NCBI RefSeq assembly: GCF_001039355.2
Contig: NW_019773848.1
Location: forward strand, 299,635-363,634
Source: Lingula anatina
Taxonomy: Eukaryota > Brachiopoda > Lingulata > Lingulida > Lingulidae
Length of the DNA stretch: 64,000 nucleotides
Direction: 5' to 3'
Positions 1 to 11,169 of this stretch are shown piece after piece. A program made the position numbers and the translations under genes. The notes beneath the pieces were generated by a model, which was not told the DNA's origin, did not search any database, and saw only the letters and a program-made list of their open reading frames with translations. How positions within the stretch are numbered: the first letter of the stretch is position 1; every line of letters begins with the position of its first letter.

Positions 1-1400
1 TGACATGTTATAGCCTAAAATTGGTTTTCTGCTCTCTGGAAGCTCATTTCAGAATGTGTTCCTATGTTTAATGATTAAAATTAATACCTAAATGAGAGGG
101 TACTTAATAAGCAAACTGCAAACATATCATGTAAAATTAATTTTCTATTAGTTAAAGGGATAATAACTCTTCGTATAAGATCTATATTTCACAATAAAAA
201 CATTGTGAACAACTCACAGAAATATAATATATTTTCTTTTACCACAAAAACGGCAGTTATAGCTATTATTCTGATATCTGAGCTTGTCTTTAGACCACAT
301 GACCTCCACTGATGGCTATACTCTGTTATAATCTCTTAAGAGATTATAACATAAAAACAAACTTTCTAGAAAATAACCAGGGACTAACTTTGAATGTAAA
401 AATGGATTCATTAACCAATGGTTAGTATAAAAAAATTGTTGTTTACTCCAGGAAAATCCATTTTTTGGCCAGAACAAAGACTTATTATCCCTTTAAGCTT
501 CTTTTAATTTATATTAGTAAATTTATTTAGCCTCTGTATCTTGAAATCTTTGTAACACAACTCTCTGGCATGTCCGATTTTATCACATACATGGAATATG
601 GTTTTAAACCATGCAATGTGAATAAAATTATGAGGTTAATTCTATTCAATGTAGCCTTGATCATAATGCAGTGTATCCATTGTCTTCTGAAATTACATGT
701 ATCATGTCAACTTAGTTCATAATATTCATCAGCAGATAAGATTAACATTAATAGCAGTCCTGTTTTGGCTTTTAAATTGTGATAATGTAGTTGATGCTTT
801 TCAACAAAGGAGCCAGGCCCTGCACAAGTTTTCACTAACATTAAAATTGTTTTCATTAAATTTGTGTGTGTTAAAATGTAAAGTAAAGCTCATTATACAG
901 TGTCTGTTAAAAGTCTGATAGATTTTGTTCGATCAGTCTGTTTTTTAATTTCCTCTCACACTCCCTTTGACAATAGTGATGTGAACAACAAAGGGTATCT
1001 ATTAATAAATGTCCTCTCCGGATATCAAATGTATAATGAAATAATGCCAATTTTGTCTATAGCAAGCTTATTGTATGTGATATTGTGTATATACTCACAA
1101 CATATAAATTAAAGAATTTAGGAATAAATTTATTTTGTGGGTTGTTTAATTCACTATAAAACACACACGTGTAGGCATTTTTTTTTATTTTTAAGTGATC
1201 ATACTTCACTTTTTATTTTGAAAAAAAAAACAAAAAAAAAACGAGTGAGCCCATTCTCACGGCATGAGCACTTGACAATGTAAAATGTACATCCCCTCAC
1301 ACACATACACTACTACCACCGTCACGTTCACTTGAGCGCCTTCTGCCTTCTTAGATAATAATATATTGCAGTTTCCTTAAATGAAAAAAAATACAATACC

Positions 1401-1402
<2 letters not shown>

Positions 1403-1480
<78 letters not shown>
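1403..1480. repeat. (AT)n microsatellite
   Basis: An uninterrupted run of about 39 AT dinucleotides. The poly-Tyr/Ile reading frame across it is an artefact of the repeat. Confidence 0.97.
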
Positions 1481-1483
<3 letters not shown>

Positions 1484-2135
1484 CAACACAAGGGGATATA
1501 ATATTCTTTTATACAAAGACCTCTGCCTTCTACAGTATTTAGACACCCAGGTGCCTTTCTTGTTCATATGAATCAAAAACCAAATGTCTGTTTACTTGGT
1601 CTGTGTGTGAAAGTAAGAAATATTGTAAATGTAAAACTTGAGTAAGGTCTTCTACAATGGAAATATATTATTTTCAGATTTTACTAAAAAGGAAGATATA
1701 AAGAAGCCTATCACTGAACCTAGTATATAATTGTATGCAAGTTGGCTCTGTAGGCCCTATACTCATAAGACCCGTGATAGCGATTCGTTTTTATTTAGAA
1801 AACAATTTAAACATTGATAATCATGTACGCAAAATTCTCCTGCACGATTGCGATGACTCACCGTCACGTGTTTTGCGGCATATCGTCGTTGTTGGATTGA
1901 ATCTAAACGGATGAATTAGCCTATGAATAGTCCCAAACCCAAGCTAAATCATTGTCACCAGGTAAAAAATATTACCGTTGGCTTATATAAATAACTGAGT
2001 GGGCGAAAACGTGCATAAGAAGTACATCATTTGGTGATAATTCAGGTACATAACTAATATAAGTGAGAGAAAAACATCCAAGAAAAAATCATAACTTGAA
2101 GCTGAAAGAGGAGACCAACAGACAGAGGCAAACTA

Positions 2136-2161
2136 TAAAAATAAATAAATAAATAAATAAA
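2136..2161. repeat. (AAAT)n microsatellite
   Basis: Short tract of AAAT/ATAA repeats. A similar longer tract lies at 2612-2656 and a short one near 7437-7453. Confidence 0.9.
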
Positions 2162-2611
2162 TGACCAACTGTCACGGCCTAGCTCAAGAAACAAGAGACA
2201 ACATGCAAAAACTGGATTGAAAGAAGCTTTTGCATTTACACACACCTGTCTTTGTAAGTTTCCTGTATTGGTGCTGGTGCAAAAACATTACTAAATAAAT
2301 GTCATAAGACTTGGTACGCATGTTAAGGAGAGAATCATTCATTTACTCTTAACTACCCCTCGTATTGAAGTTAGAACTGAAAATGCGGGTGTTTAATTTT
2401 GTATGGACGGATTCTGTTACAAAGACAGCAAAACAGCAACAGTGAAAAGAAAAGTTTAAATTTTAAAACGGCGGAACTTTCAGTAACAATCTGCGACTTA
2501 TTTCTCGGATGCTAGAGACAGGTTCTCCACAACTAAAACAAAAACCCGTTAAAAATGCACGGCTTACCCGATTTCCTTCTGGCCGAATACTTATTTTAAT
2601 TACATATCTAA

Positions 2612-2656
2612 AAATAAATAAATAAATAAATAAATGAATAGATAAATAAATAATAA
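2612..2656. repeat. (AAAT)n microsatellite, imperfect
   Basis: Tandem AAAT units with a few substitutions (GAAT, GATA). Confidence 0.9.
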
Positions 2657-3041
2657 AAATAAAAAAGGATCATCGATAGCGTTTTGTTTTCGAGGGGTTC
2701 TGCCAAGTGACCTCCCCTCCCCCTCTCTGAAGGCTAGGCTGATGTTTAGGTCAGTTTCTATACCTACATCATTTTTTTCCCATCAAATATTATAAGAATG
2801 TGAACATTCGAAACATATGTACAGGCACAACGTTAATGCGATTTTTCTTGTTATAACCTGTTTGCAATTGGGGAAAAAATCACTCTTTCATTTCAAGCTT
2901 GGTGAAAGAAGTAAATACCTACCTATTTGAAGTGATTATATTATTTCTGTGCGACTCAAAATATAGTTTTCTCAAACACCTCTTTCTTTTTGTGCATGTA
3001 AAATGCAAAATGCTATCGGTGAACCCCACAATATGACTATT

Positions 3042-3350
3042 CAGGGGCGGATCCAGGGTTATTTGAAGTGGGGGGGGGATTAGGAATGATAGGCCGCGGA
3101 AGAGAAGCCGCCCCCCGCCCCCCCACCAACCCCCACTTTGGCGTGGGATTCGGGGCCCACGGAACGGCCCCGAAATTTTTTTTTGTATTTTAGAGGGCGA
3201 ACGGTGCAATTTGGTACGGTGTAGAATTATGATTCGGTTAGTAAAAATTCTAATTTCAAAAGGGGATCATTAGTGTGATTTTATTTCAGAAATCGAAGGG
3301 GGGGGGGGGGGGTGAGGACCCCCCTGACACCACTCCTAAATCCGCTACTG
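3042..3350. mobile_element. Possible non-autonomous hAT-like element
   Basis: The left end reads CAGGGGCGGATCCAGG and the right end, reverse complemented, reads CAGTAGCGGATTTAGG, so the ends form imperfect terminal inverted repeats starting CAG. The interior carries G and C homopolymer runs (3070-3079, 3110-3124, 3298-3312). The CAG start and the small size suggest a hAT-type MITE. I could not find a convincing 8-bp target duplication, so the family call is tentative. Confidence 0.45.
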
Positions 3351-4649
3351 CCATTACGGTTTAAATTTATATTTATTAATTTATTTATTTGCAAATAAAT
3401 TTGTAAGTCCCTTATATATTTTAAACTAAGCTACAGTGTAGCTATGCTCCACACAAAACGTAATTCTCATGTTCTTCCCACAGGCTATATGTGAATAATT
3501 ACTAGTAATACTTTTCATGCCCCTAAAATAAGGATGGAGTTAAATAAAAATCGGTCTGTCCAATTTTCTCGATCATGATGTGTATTTCATTTATTAATTT
3601 CCGAATAAACACTTAATATACTTGTCGTAGCTCTTCTTATCTCGATAATTTCATTGTAATGTTGCAGCAATATTTTCTGTGAACTCTCAGAGGTCAATCA
3701 TGACGTCTTTTCAAGTCCAAGTCATATAATTATAACACAAAAATCGATCTATAAAACAACCAACTGGATAAGCAACAACACACATGTCATTTTTAATCAG
3801 TTACATGCTTCAGTTAAACGTATTAAAGTATTAAGTCACCAAAAATATCATGTTTTGCGTGGATATAATTTTGGCTTTAAGTACGTAGCTTACTTGAGGT
3901 CGAATGACACTGCCTTTGAAAATGGGTCATGGACTTCAATTATTGCATGAGATTTTGCACAAATAAACCATCTATTGTTTATTCAATGATGCCCAAAGGC
4001 AAGTGGTTTCTTCAAAGAATAACTACCAAAAACGTTATAATCTTGAAATTCATTTATTTCATCTCAAATGAGTTATATTTCGGGTATCTGTTAATTCCTA
4101 TGCAAGATGGCGGAAGTGATCGTCCTGTGCTAGTTACCCTAACTTATCCTTGCAAAATCGAGCCTCCAATATCCACCGCAAACTGCGCCTTTTTCACAGT
4201 CTCTCAAAGAGGCATTAAAATTTATGTCATTCGCATAATTAAGCCAATGCGCAACAGAGTATCTTCACAATTCCATTCGCAAGTGGAAATTTTGGTTTTT
4301 CGATAGACCTCCCACCTCACTCTTTCAGCAATTTTGACCTATAATTCAGTAAAGTTTAGTTTACCTTTTGAGTTTCTCTAAAGTACGGTCAATAGTCTTT
4401 GAGAAGTATTCTTTACGTGACCCACATTATGCTCCGGTATTGTTCAGTGCGGTACAATATCAAAGCGAACAAGCACAATTCATTGCTACATAGTGGCCAT
4501 TTTGTTGCAAAGCGTGCTGCTATCGGAGGTGTGTTCTCCAAGGTCCGCGCGATACAATTATATTCAAGTGCGTACGTAGCACTAAGATTAGGACATTCGA
4601 TTTTTAAAACGTTGTTGTTTAAACGTGAGAATATAGGTTTTTTGGCAAG

Positions 4650-5537
4650 ATGTCTGACGCCGCTGCAACCCCTGCACCTGCTCCAGCAGCCCCAGCAAAG
4701 GCTGCTTCTCCAGCTAAAAAGGCTGCAAAGAAAAAGGCAAAGAAGCCCTCCAATCACCCAAGATATTTTGACATGATCGTTGAGGCTATCCAAGACCTAA
4801 AGGTATGTAACCATATACGTAATACTATTCTATGAAGGGGTTACGTTTTTTAACACGTCAATGGGTTGTGCATAAGGCTTAAAAGACATTGTTGAATGGT
4901 TCATTTTTTGTGCTTTCAAGCATTATTTGCACTTGATATACAAGGATATAAAGGAAAGTAAAGAAAAGTGATGGGCGTGCCCAAAAGTTCTGTGCAGTGA
5001 AGGGATCTAAGGATCATTGTACTGTTTTGTTGATAATGTATATATTGTATACTCATATAATATTATATCAATTTATTTTTGCAGGAAAGATCTGGATCTT
5101 CCAGGCAAGCTATTTGTAAAGCTATTATGGCCAAGCACCCTGGCGTGGGCTCCGATCCAGTGGTTGTAAACAATTGTGTAAAGATGTCCCTGAAACAGAG
5201 TGTCAAGAGCGGAAAACTCAAACAGTCTAAGGGCACGGGAGCATCGGGCTCCTTCAAGCTCGGAGATGTAAAAGCTGCCCCGAAAAAGAAGGCAAGTGCG
5301 GCGAAGAAGAAGCCAGTTGCAGCCAAAAAACCAAAGGTCGCAAAGAAACCTAAGAAGGCAGCGGCAGCTAAGCCTAAAAAAGCTACCAAGCCTAAAGCCA
5401 AAAAAGAAAAAGCAAAGAAATCTCCCAAAAAGGCCAAGCCAGCAGTAAAGAAAACCGCCAAGCCTAAAGCTGCTAAACCCAAGAAGGCAGCAAAGCCAAA
5501 AGTAAAGAAATCCCCAAAGAAGGCTGCAAAGAAGTAA
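4650..5537 (+). CDS. Histone H1 / H5-like linker histone, two exons
   Basis: Exons 4650-4802 and 5085-5537 (GT-AG intron) encode 201 residues. The order is a short Ala/Pro/Lys N-terminal arm, a winged-helix globular domain (about residues 35-115, starting at [13 protein letters not shown] and containing [11 protein letters not shown] and KQSVKSGKL), then a C-terminal tail rich in Lys, Ala and Pro with SPKK-type motifs. The protein binds linker DNA at the nucleosome entry/exit and compacts chromatin. The start is the first ATG of the frame, giving the usual H1 N-terminus. Replication-dependent metazoan H1 genes normally lack introns and end in a histone stem-loop; this one has an intron within the globular domain and an AATAAA at 5690-5695, so I infer a replication-independent, polyadenylated variant (H1.0/H1-delta type). 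The large ORFs on the opposite strand are shadows of the Lys/Ala-rich tail. Confidence 0.95.
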
Positions 5538-5689
5538 AATTGACAATCGACTTTTTGAACCATTGACTAAATGAGTTATGTGAGCGATCTGTGGCATTTT
5601 GTAAAAGTGCAAATTTTGAGCCGGATAAAAGCAATTCGTCCTGTAAACATCCATTTGTATATATTCATTAATTTCATCAACTCGTGTAA

Positions 5690-5695
5690 AATAAA
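5690..5695 (+). terminator. Poly(A) signal of the histone H1 gene
   Basis: AATAAA about 155 bases after the H1 stop codon, followed by a T-rich stretch. I saw no histone 3' stem-loop in between. Confidence 0.7.
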
Positions 5696-6426
5696 ATCAT
5701 TTCCTTACAATTTTGTCTTTGTTTCTTTTATGTTATTATATCATCTTTTGAGTCACTTTATCGCTGTAAAAAAAGTTATACAATAAGAACTGATTACTTC
5801 TGTCTGATGCAGTATCGAGTTCATCCACTTAGTTGTGACCGATGAGGAACGTTATTCGTAAGTAAGAAAAATAAGAGAAGAGAATTGAAAATTTTAATGA
5901 GTTACTAGTACATATATAAATATGTATGTATATACTCATGTCGGAGGTTTGACTGACTTTTATTTACAAATTTTCACCTGAAAATGGCTCTGTTTAGAAA
6001 CGCCAAGACTGAGTTTTAGGTTCATCAATCACTGATCGAATGTCTGCACAACTAAAGCAATCCAAACTAGTACATTTGTACTTGGATCTAACATAAACCA
6101 GCAGGCTCTTGTGGTGATTTTAGGTGTTCGGAACCGGGACTATATTAGTGATCGGTATTTTCCTGCTTTCGTTTAACGTCATTAGTTTCTAATTTTCGCA
6201 GGGAATCTAGTTACCTGGCAAAATAAGTCTAGAAAATAATTGAAATTCGATGAAGCTGTTAGAAAGCTATGAGGAAAAGATTTATTCCCTGGCACATTGT
6301 ACGACGAGTGTCTCATCAATTACAGAGCGGCTGAAGGCAAAGAAATTTGACCCTTTGCTTCGGCACGGACGGTAAATTACTTTATTGCAACGTAACAACA
6401 AAACGTAACATCTTGCACACGTTTCA

Positions 6427-6428
<2 letters not shown>

Positions 6429-6467
<39 letters not shown>

Positions 6468-6468
6468 G
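6429..6468. repeat. (CA)n-(TA)n microsatellite
   Basis: About 15 CA units followed by TA units. Confidence 0.95.
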
Positions 6469-7343
6469 ACTAACTAGTAGTCGCAGGATGAAAATATGAC
6501 TTTTACCATATCCTTTTATTTTTATTGGCTAGTCGTTTGCACTTATTTTTCTACAAAGGGTATACCTTTGACTGACATTTATTTTTTTCCGGCTTTGAGA
6601 TATTGTGCCGATCATACCATTTTTGATACTAACAACAATATGAATATATCCTGGTGTGAGGGTAAGGCATTGCCGCACCTCATTTCCTCTAAAACTTCTG
6701 TGTCATACAGCTAACAAAATATAAAGGACGGAGACAAAGCCTGGCACCTGGTAGCGAACTTCACTTGCTTTTAAATATACAAATCCCAATATCAGTTTAC
6801 CCGGGGCCAAAGTATTACATCCGGACAGGGTGCGTCAATGTGACGACAATTTTCATATTATTATTATCATCGTGCACGCAAGCTGTCCCACGGTTATTTA
6901 ATGCCCAGACTACACGGATCTCAATGAATCGTTTCCTCCGACTGACGGAGCTAACACGGAAATAATTTTGAGAGCTCCCGTGTTATTTCTACTGCAACTT
7001 TCAAGGTGAGTGAGCTTAGATATGTCATGATTAAAACATTACCAACTGTCAAAAATCCAATAGCACTGACCATGGAAGCTGCGATGTCTAGATATGGTAC
7101 AATTTACAGTTGAGATAAAGTTTTGCGCCAAGAATATTTGCTTCTTATCCATTTATTTACGAAAAGGACTGAGCAGTAAAGATTCAGGCTCCTTGCTTTT
7201 CAAAAAATCATTTTACACTCGCCGGGCGTAAAACAAAATATAATTTAGTTTGTTTTAACAACAATGTGTGGGTTATCATCGCAAAAAAGAAGTATATCAC
7301 CATAAATAATTTAAATTACAGACTTCACAACTTTGAAAAAGCC

Positions 7344-7400
7344 TACCCTCTACCATATTCACAGATATGTCTGTAGATAAATAGACGGTCATTTTGGTCT
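7344..7400. repeat. Fragment of the foldback element family seen at 55.8 kb
   Basis: It carries CTACCCTCTACCA, ATTCACAGATATGTCT and a GGTCATTT block in the same order as one arm of the palindrome at 55815-55978, with an internal deletion and several mismatches. It looks like a decayed, one-armed copy. Confidence 0.6.
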
Positions 7401-7589
7401 CAACGGGTAGAAAAAGCCAGTCAATAACAATGAAAATAAATAAATAAATAAATGAACTAGAAAAGAGGAACTATATATACTCATAAACAAACTGTTTCAG
7501 CGGCCTATTTACTCGCAGGACTTCTCTTTTTTCCGGGTTCCGTGTCCCAGCTTTTATCCCAACTGTAACTACCGTTGTGACAGGAATGG

Positions 7590-8395
7590 TAGTCTGCTAT
7601 TAACCCATTGTAGCCCTCGTCATCAAAACAAACGGCAGCCATACTGGAGGGAGACCGGAATCGTCTGCTGCGCATGATCATGTCTACATGTACAATTTAG
7701 TATTTTATTTCTGTGTTTTCTTTGATATTAAACCGAGTAAAATGATGTATTACTGCAGGGTATATGATAGAGAGAAGATAACTAACTTAACAAGCGTTCA
7801 CAGACTGCCTGCAGTGGTAACAATCCAAGGTGTAGGGACGAAAATCGTAAACGGAGGAGAGACCGAGAAGTGGCTTTGAATCAAGACTCATCGGACAAGT
7901 AAAGGATAAAACTAATTTATTTTACAGCAAAGAATGAAGACCCAGCTGTGCAGCCTTTACCATAAAATTAAAAATGTAAATATGTAAAAAGTTGCTTCTA
8001 TGAAAGGTTGAACTTATGATTACACATTAAACTCTCTAAAACTAAAACTGTTATTATCCAGTGAACAAGAAAAATGAAGTACAAGATAACTGAACTAGCT
8101 TCTGACAATTCCACGATGTTGGGATAAGTCAGGATTTCTCGTCTTTGGACTGTCCTGAGTTTATATGGGTCGATCCCACTGATCAGCTGTAGTTTTCACA
8201 TGTATATACACTTTTCCTTTTGGTGTACTTGATCGCGACATGAATTTTAGTTTATTTTATTTGGTTTACCTATATTTACGCTACTAATCCCCGTCGTTCT
8301 TTCCCTCCAGTATGGCTGCTGGACTAGTGTTACGGAGCAAATATGACGTCACTGTAATGGGTTAATAGGCGGCTACTAGGAATCGTAGTCCGTTC
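7590..8395. mobile_element. Putative inverted-repeat element (MITE-like)
   Basis: Blocks near the left end (GGTAGTCTGCTATTAACCCA around 7590-7610 and GCAGCCATACTGGAGGGA around 7636-7653) recur in reverse complement near the right end (8307-8325 and 8359-8390). The spacing between blocks differs, so the arms are imperfect. Exact ends and target duplication were not resolved. Confidence 0.5.
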
Positions 8396-9825
8396 CCCAT
8401 TACTTTTATTTGTACAGGTGCCATTTCTCCCAAGTACTAACCCTAATACTCCTCCTAAGCCTACCCTCTGATATCACGGGTTTCTAAAATAGTATGCAAA
8501 ATTTAAGTATGAGCGATACAATAATTTTGTAACAGACCAGAGAGTAGCCTTACCCTAACCTGTACTAGACACGAGGGACCCACGACTTCCATTCCTGGGA
8601 CTACAATTACTGTCAAAACGGCTGCACATCCATGACACGGATGGCAGTTAGACCTTATCAGTATTATATTAGGGTCCACGAATGTAATTTTGAATTTCAA
8701 GATCTACATGGATCAACATGTGTGTGCTCGCACGTGTACCAAACGGGTTACAGCAAAAGTACTTTGGTGAAATCCTTCATTAGACATGCATGTATATAGG
8801 CCTAAAAGCCTGTGAATTCAGTAAAGGGAATCATCCGAGTTACTCCGATGTTTTGTGACTTAGCTTAAAATCAGGCGAGATTTCGGAGAATTTAGTGAAG
8901 TGTTGGTCACAAATAATGGCAGACTAGTGAGTGAGCGAATTAAATATAACAGAATTAACATTTGAGGTTCACACATCTTCAAGTGACCCATGATCAAAAG
9001 GCCATGCCGCGTTCGTCAGCATAGAGATTTTTTTCAAGTGAGAGCCCAGTAATAGACATGGTGCACGCTGTTTTCGCAACCTTGGAACTTATTGAATTAA
9101 GCACACGCGTGTAAGGGACCACAGTAATGGGAAATAATTTGTAAATAATATTTTATAATTTTCATATTATTAATTCAATCATTGGAAGTTGAAATCTTAA
9201 TGTTTTTTTTTCAATGCATAAATGATAATATTCAAACATTGGTATTAGTATCTTAGAAGTTCAAATTTTACTGTCCTTGTTTCAAGCCCAGTAATAAGTT
9301 AAATTTAGATTATATAGACAGCGTATAGAGCCCTTGTCTGTGTCCACCTTGTTTGGGCGGGCCTGAGTTTAAAGTTACCAACCAATTTATGATTTATGTG
9401 ATTGACATTTTGATTGATTAAGGAATACTAGAATAGAGGGAGGAGGTCTTGGCTGCAGCTTGGATTGAACCTTATTTGTATCATGTATCTTTTAATTAAG
9501 TGAAACATATTATAAAACTGTCGAAATTGCAATATGTAGTCGTTCCATTCTTTTCCGTATGCAGGGCTAGAATCTGAGAATCTCTGTAGCAGTTTAAAGA
9601 TCGTGTGATTAAAAGATGGGAGCCCGTAGTGACCAGCTTCTGGGAGGTTTATTCAAAAGGGTCATTTTTTTTAATGTATCAAGGGGTCTGGAACTTAATA
9701 AAGGGATCTAGTGGATAAAAGTATTGCCATTACTTTTTGATGACTCTTTGATATCACTTGCAATAGCCACGATAAAAATTCTCAAATTTCATAATATCCA
9801 GATTTGTAGTTGATAAATGTAACAT

Positions 9826-10765
9826 CTAAGATAAGATAAGATAAGATAAGATAAGAGTTTATTTAGCCAATTCTAAAAATCGGAAATCATTTTCCTTTTG
9901 GAGCAGACAAAAAGTAATACAATAGATAAATTAAGAATTTGGTTTTGAGATCAAATTAAAATGCGTCACTGCACTTGGACAAAGCTGTTTAAAAAGCGTT
10001 TGCTGCCTTTAAATGTTAAAAATCTGCTATTGCTTGGCAAAAACGTAAAAAGTGATGGTGCAGGATGATAAGAGTTTTCCATGGTCTTAACAGTTCTTTT
10101 CTCCATTCTGTCTTTAAAAATATCATCCAGGTTAGGTAGATCCTGCCTGATAATCTTACGTGCAGTTTTTACAACGATGGTTAGTTTCTTTCCTCCCCAG
10201 TTGTTCCACTATACCATATCATAATTCCGTACGCCGGGATGCTTTCTATGACGCACCTGTAAAAGTTGACTAAAATAGGCACGCTATCAGTAAAAGTTCT
10301 CAGTGACCTTAAAAAATACAGTCTTTGTCGTGCTTTCTTTACATTCTTCGCGGTGTTATCTTTCTAATTCAATTTACTATTCAGGTGTATACCAAATAGT
10401 TTAAATTCCTCTACCCTACTTTAACATTACCAATGGTGAGTGGTGCCTTTACATTCTGGTTTCTTCTAAAACCCACTATCATTTCTTTGGTTTTAGCGTT
10501 CAAAATAAGATCATTACTCTCGCACCACCTTACCACCGACTTAACAGATTCTCTATATGTACTCTACTCGTCATTATCAGTAACTAGCCCCACAAGCGTA
10601 GTATCATCCGCAAATTTCATTAGAAAAGCCCCGTCGCTTACACTAGTACAATCATAAGTAAAAAGGGAGTAAAGACAAGGTGAAAGGACGCTTCCCTGTG
10701 GTGCACCGGTATTTAAAACTGTTGTTATTGAGACAAAGAGAGCCGAAGCATAAACGAATACTCAG
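9826..10765 (-). mobile_element. Decayed Rex1/CR1-like LINE, 3' part of reverse transcriptase
   Basis: Read on the minus strand, the segment contains the reverse-transcriptase blocks NTGAPQGSVLSPCLYSLFT and FADDTTLVG, then LILNAKTKEMIVGFRR, KKARQRLYFLRSLRTF and FYRCVIESIPAYGIMIWY, in the order found in Rex1/CR1-type non-LTR retrotransposons. Several in-frame stops and frame changes interrupt it. The 3' end, at the low-coordinate side, is a (TTATC)n tail (about 9828-9855), as expected for target-primed insertion of this group. The element is 5' truncated and cannot encode a working enzyme. Confidence 0.85.
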
Positions 10766-11169
10766 GGCCAATAATCCCAGAGCACTGTGAGCTATAGTGT
10801 ACGTAATCAGAGAGCAGAAATGAGGGCATAAAACATTTCTCGGAAATGCTGTATATGCCAGAGAATTTTTTTATCGATCTTTTGTTATTCATACATACTG
10901 ATACGGGATTTTTGCATTAAATGGTTTTACGTATTTCAGTTAGTGCAAATAATTATTTCAAATGTATAATTATGAGGCTCTATCATTGTTGCATATTTGA
11001 ATTTGAAATAACGCACATGTCGTAGACTATTGGGGAATAAACATAATATGCATGAAAACACAATAATATTGTGGATGGCAAACGGGACAAAATATTCATT
11101 ATGATATATCGATTCAGTGTGACATACCAGTCATACCACTTAATCATCTTCATATTTTTTTTATTTCAG
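10766..11169. other. Upstream region of the glycoside hydrolase gene
   Basis: No coding signal of its own. A pyrimidine-rich tract ending in CAG at 11169 suggests the end of a 5' UTR intron; the first exon and promoter are not located. Confidence 0.45.

Larger units (their letters stand above)
1..4649. other. Intergenic region, no gene recognised
   Basis: I see no convincing coding exon here on either strand. Open frames are short, lack splice-supported neighbours and match nothing I recognise. The region holds microsatellites (listed separately), an inverted-end element near 3.04-3.35 kb, and AT-rich unique sequence. The last few hundred bases must contain the promoter of the histone H1 gene that begins at 4650, but I cannot point to a convincing TATA box. 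Confidence 0.6.
5700..9824. other. Intergenic region with repeats, no gene recognised
   Basis: No coding exon is supported. The region contains a CA/TA microsatellite (6429-6468), a fragment related to the foldback element at 55.8 kb (about 7344-7400), and an inverted-repeat element (about 7590-8395). The rest appears to be unique AT-rich sequence. Confidence 0.55.

Noticed and set aside
1328-1576. Minus-strand ORF with a long Ile-Tyr repeat
   Set aside because: It is translation of the (AT)n microsatellite at 1403-1480; no other coding feature.
3929-4306. 125-residue plus-strand ORF upstream of histone H1
   Set aside because: No recognisable domain, no splice or leader context, and composition like surrounding intergenic DNA.
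5063-5654. Two long minus-strand ORFs over the histone gene
   Set aside because: Shadows of the Lys/Ala/Pro-rich H1 tail; Phe/Leu-rich product without meaning.
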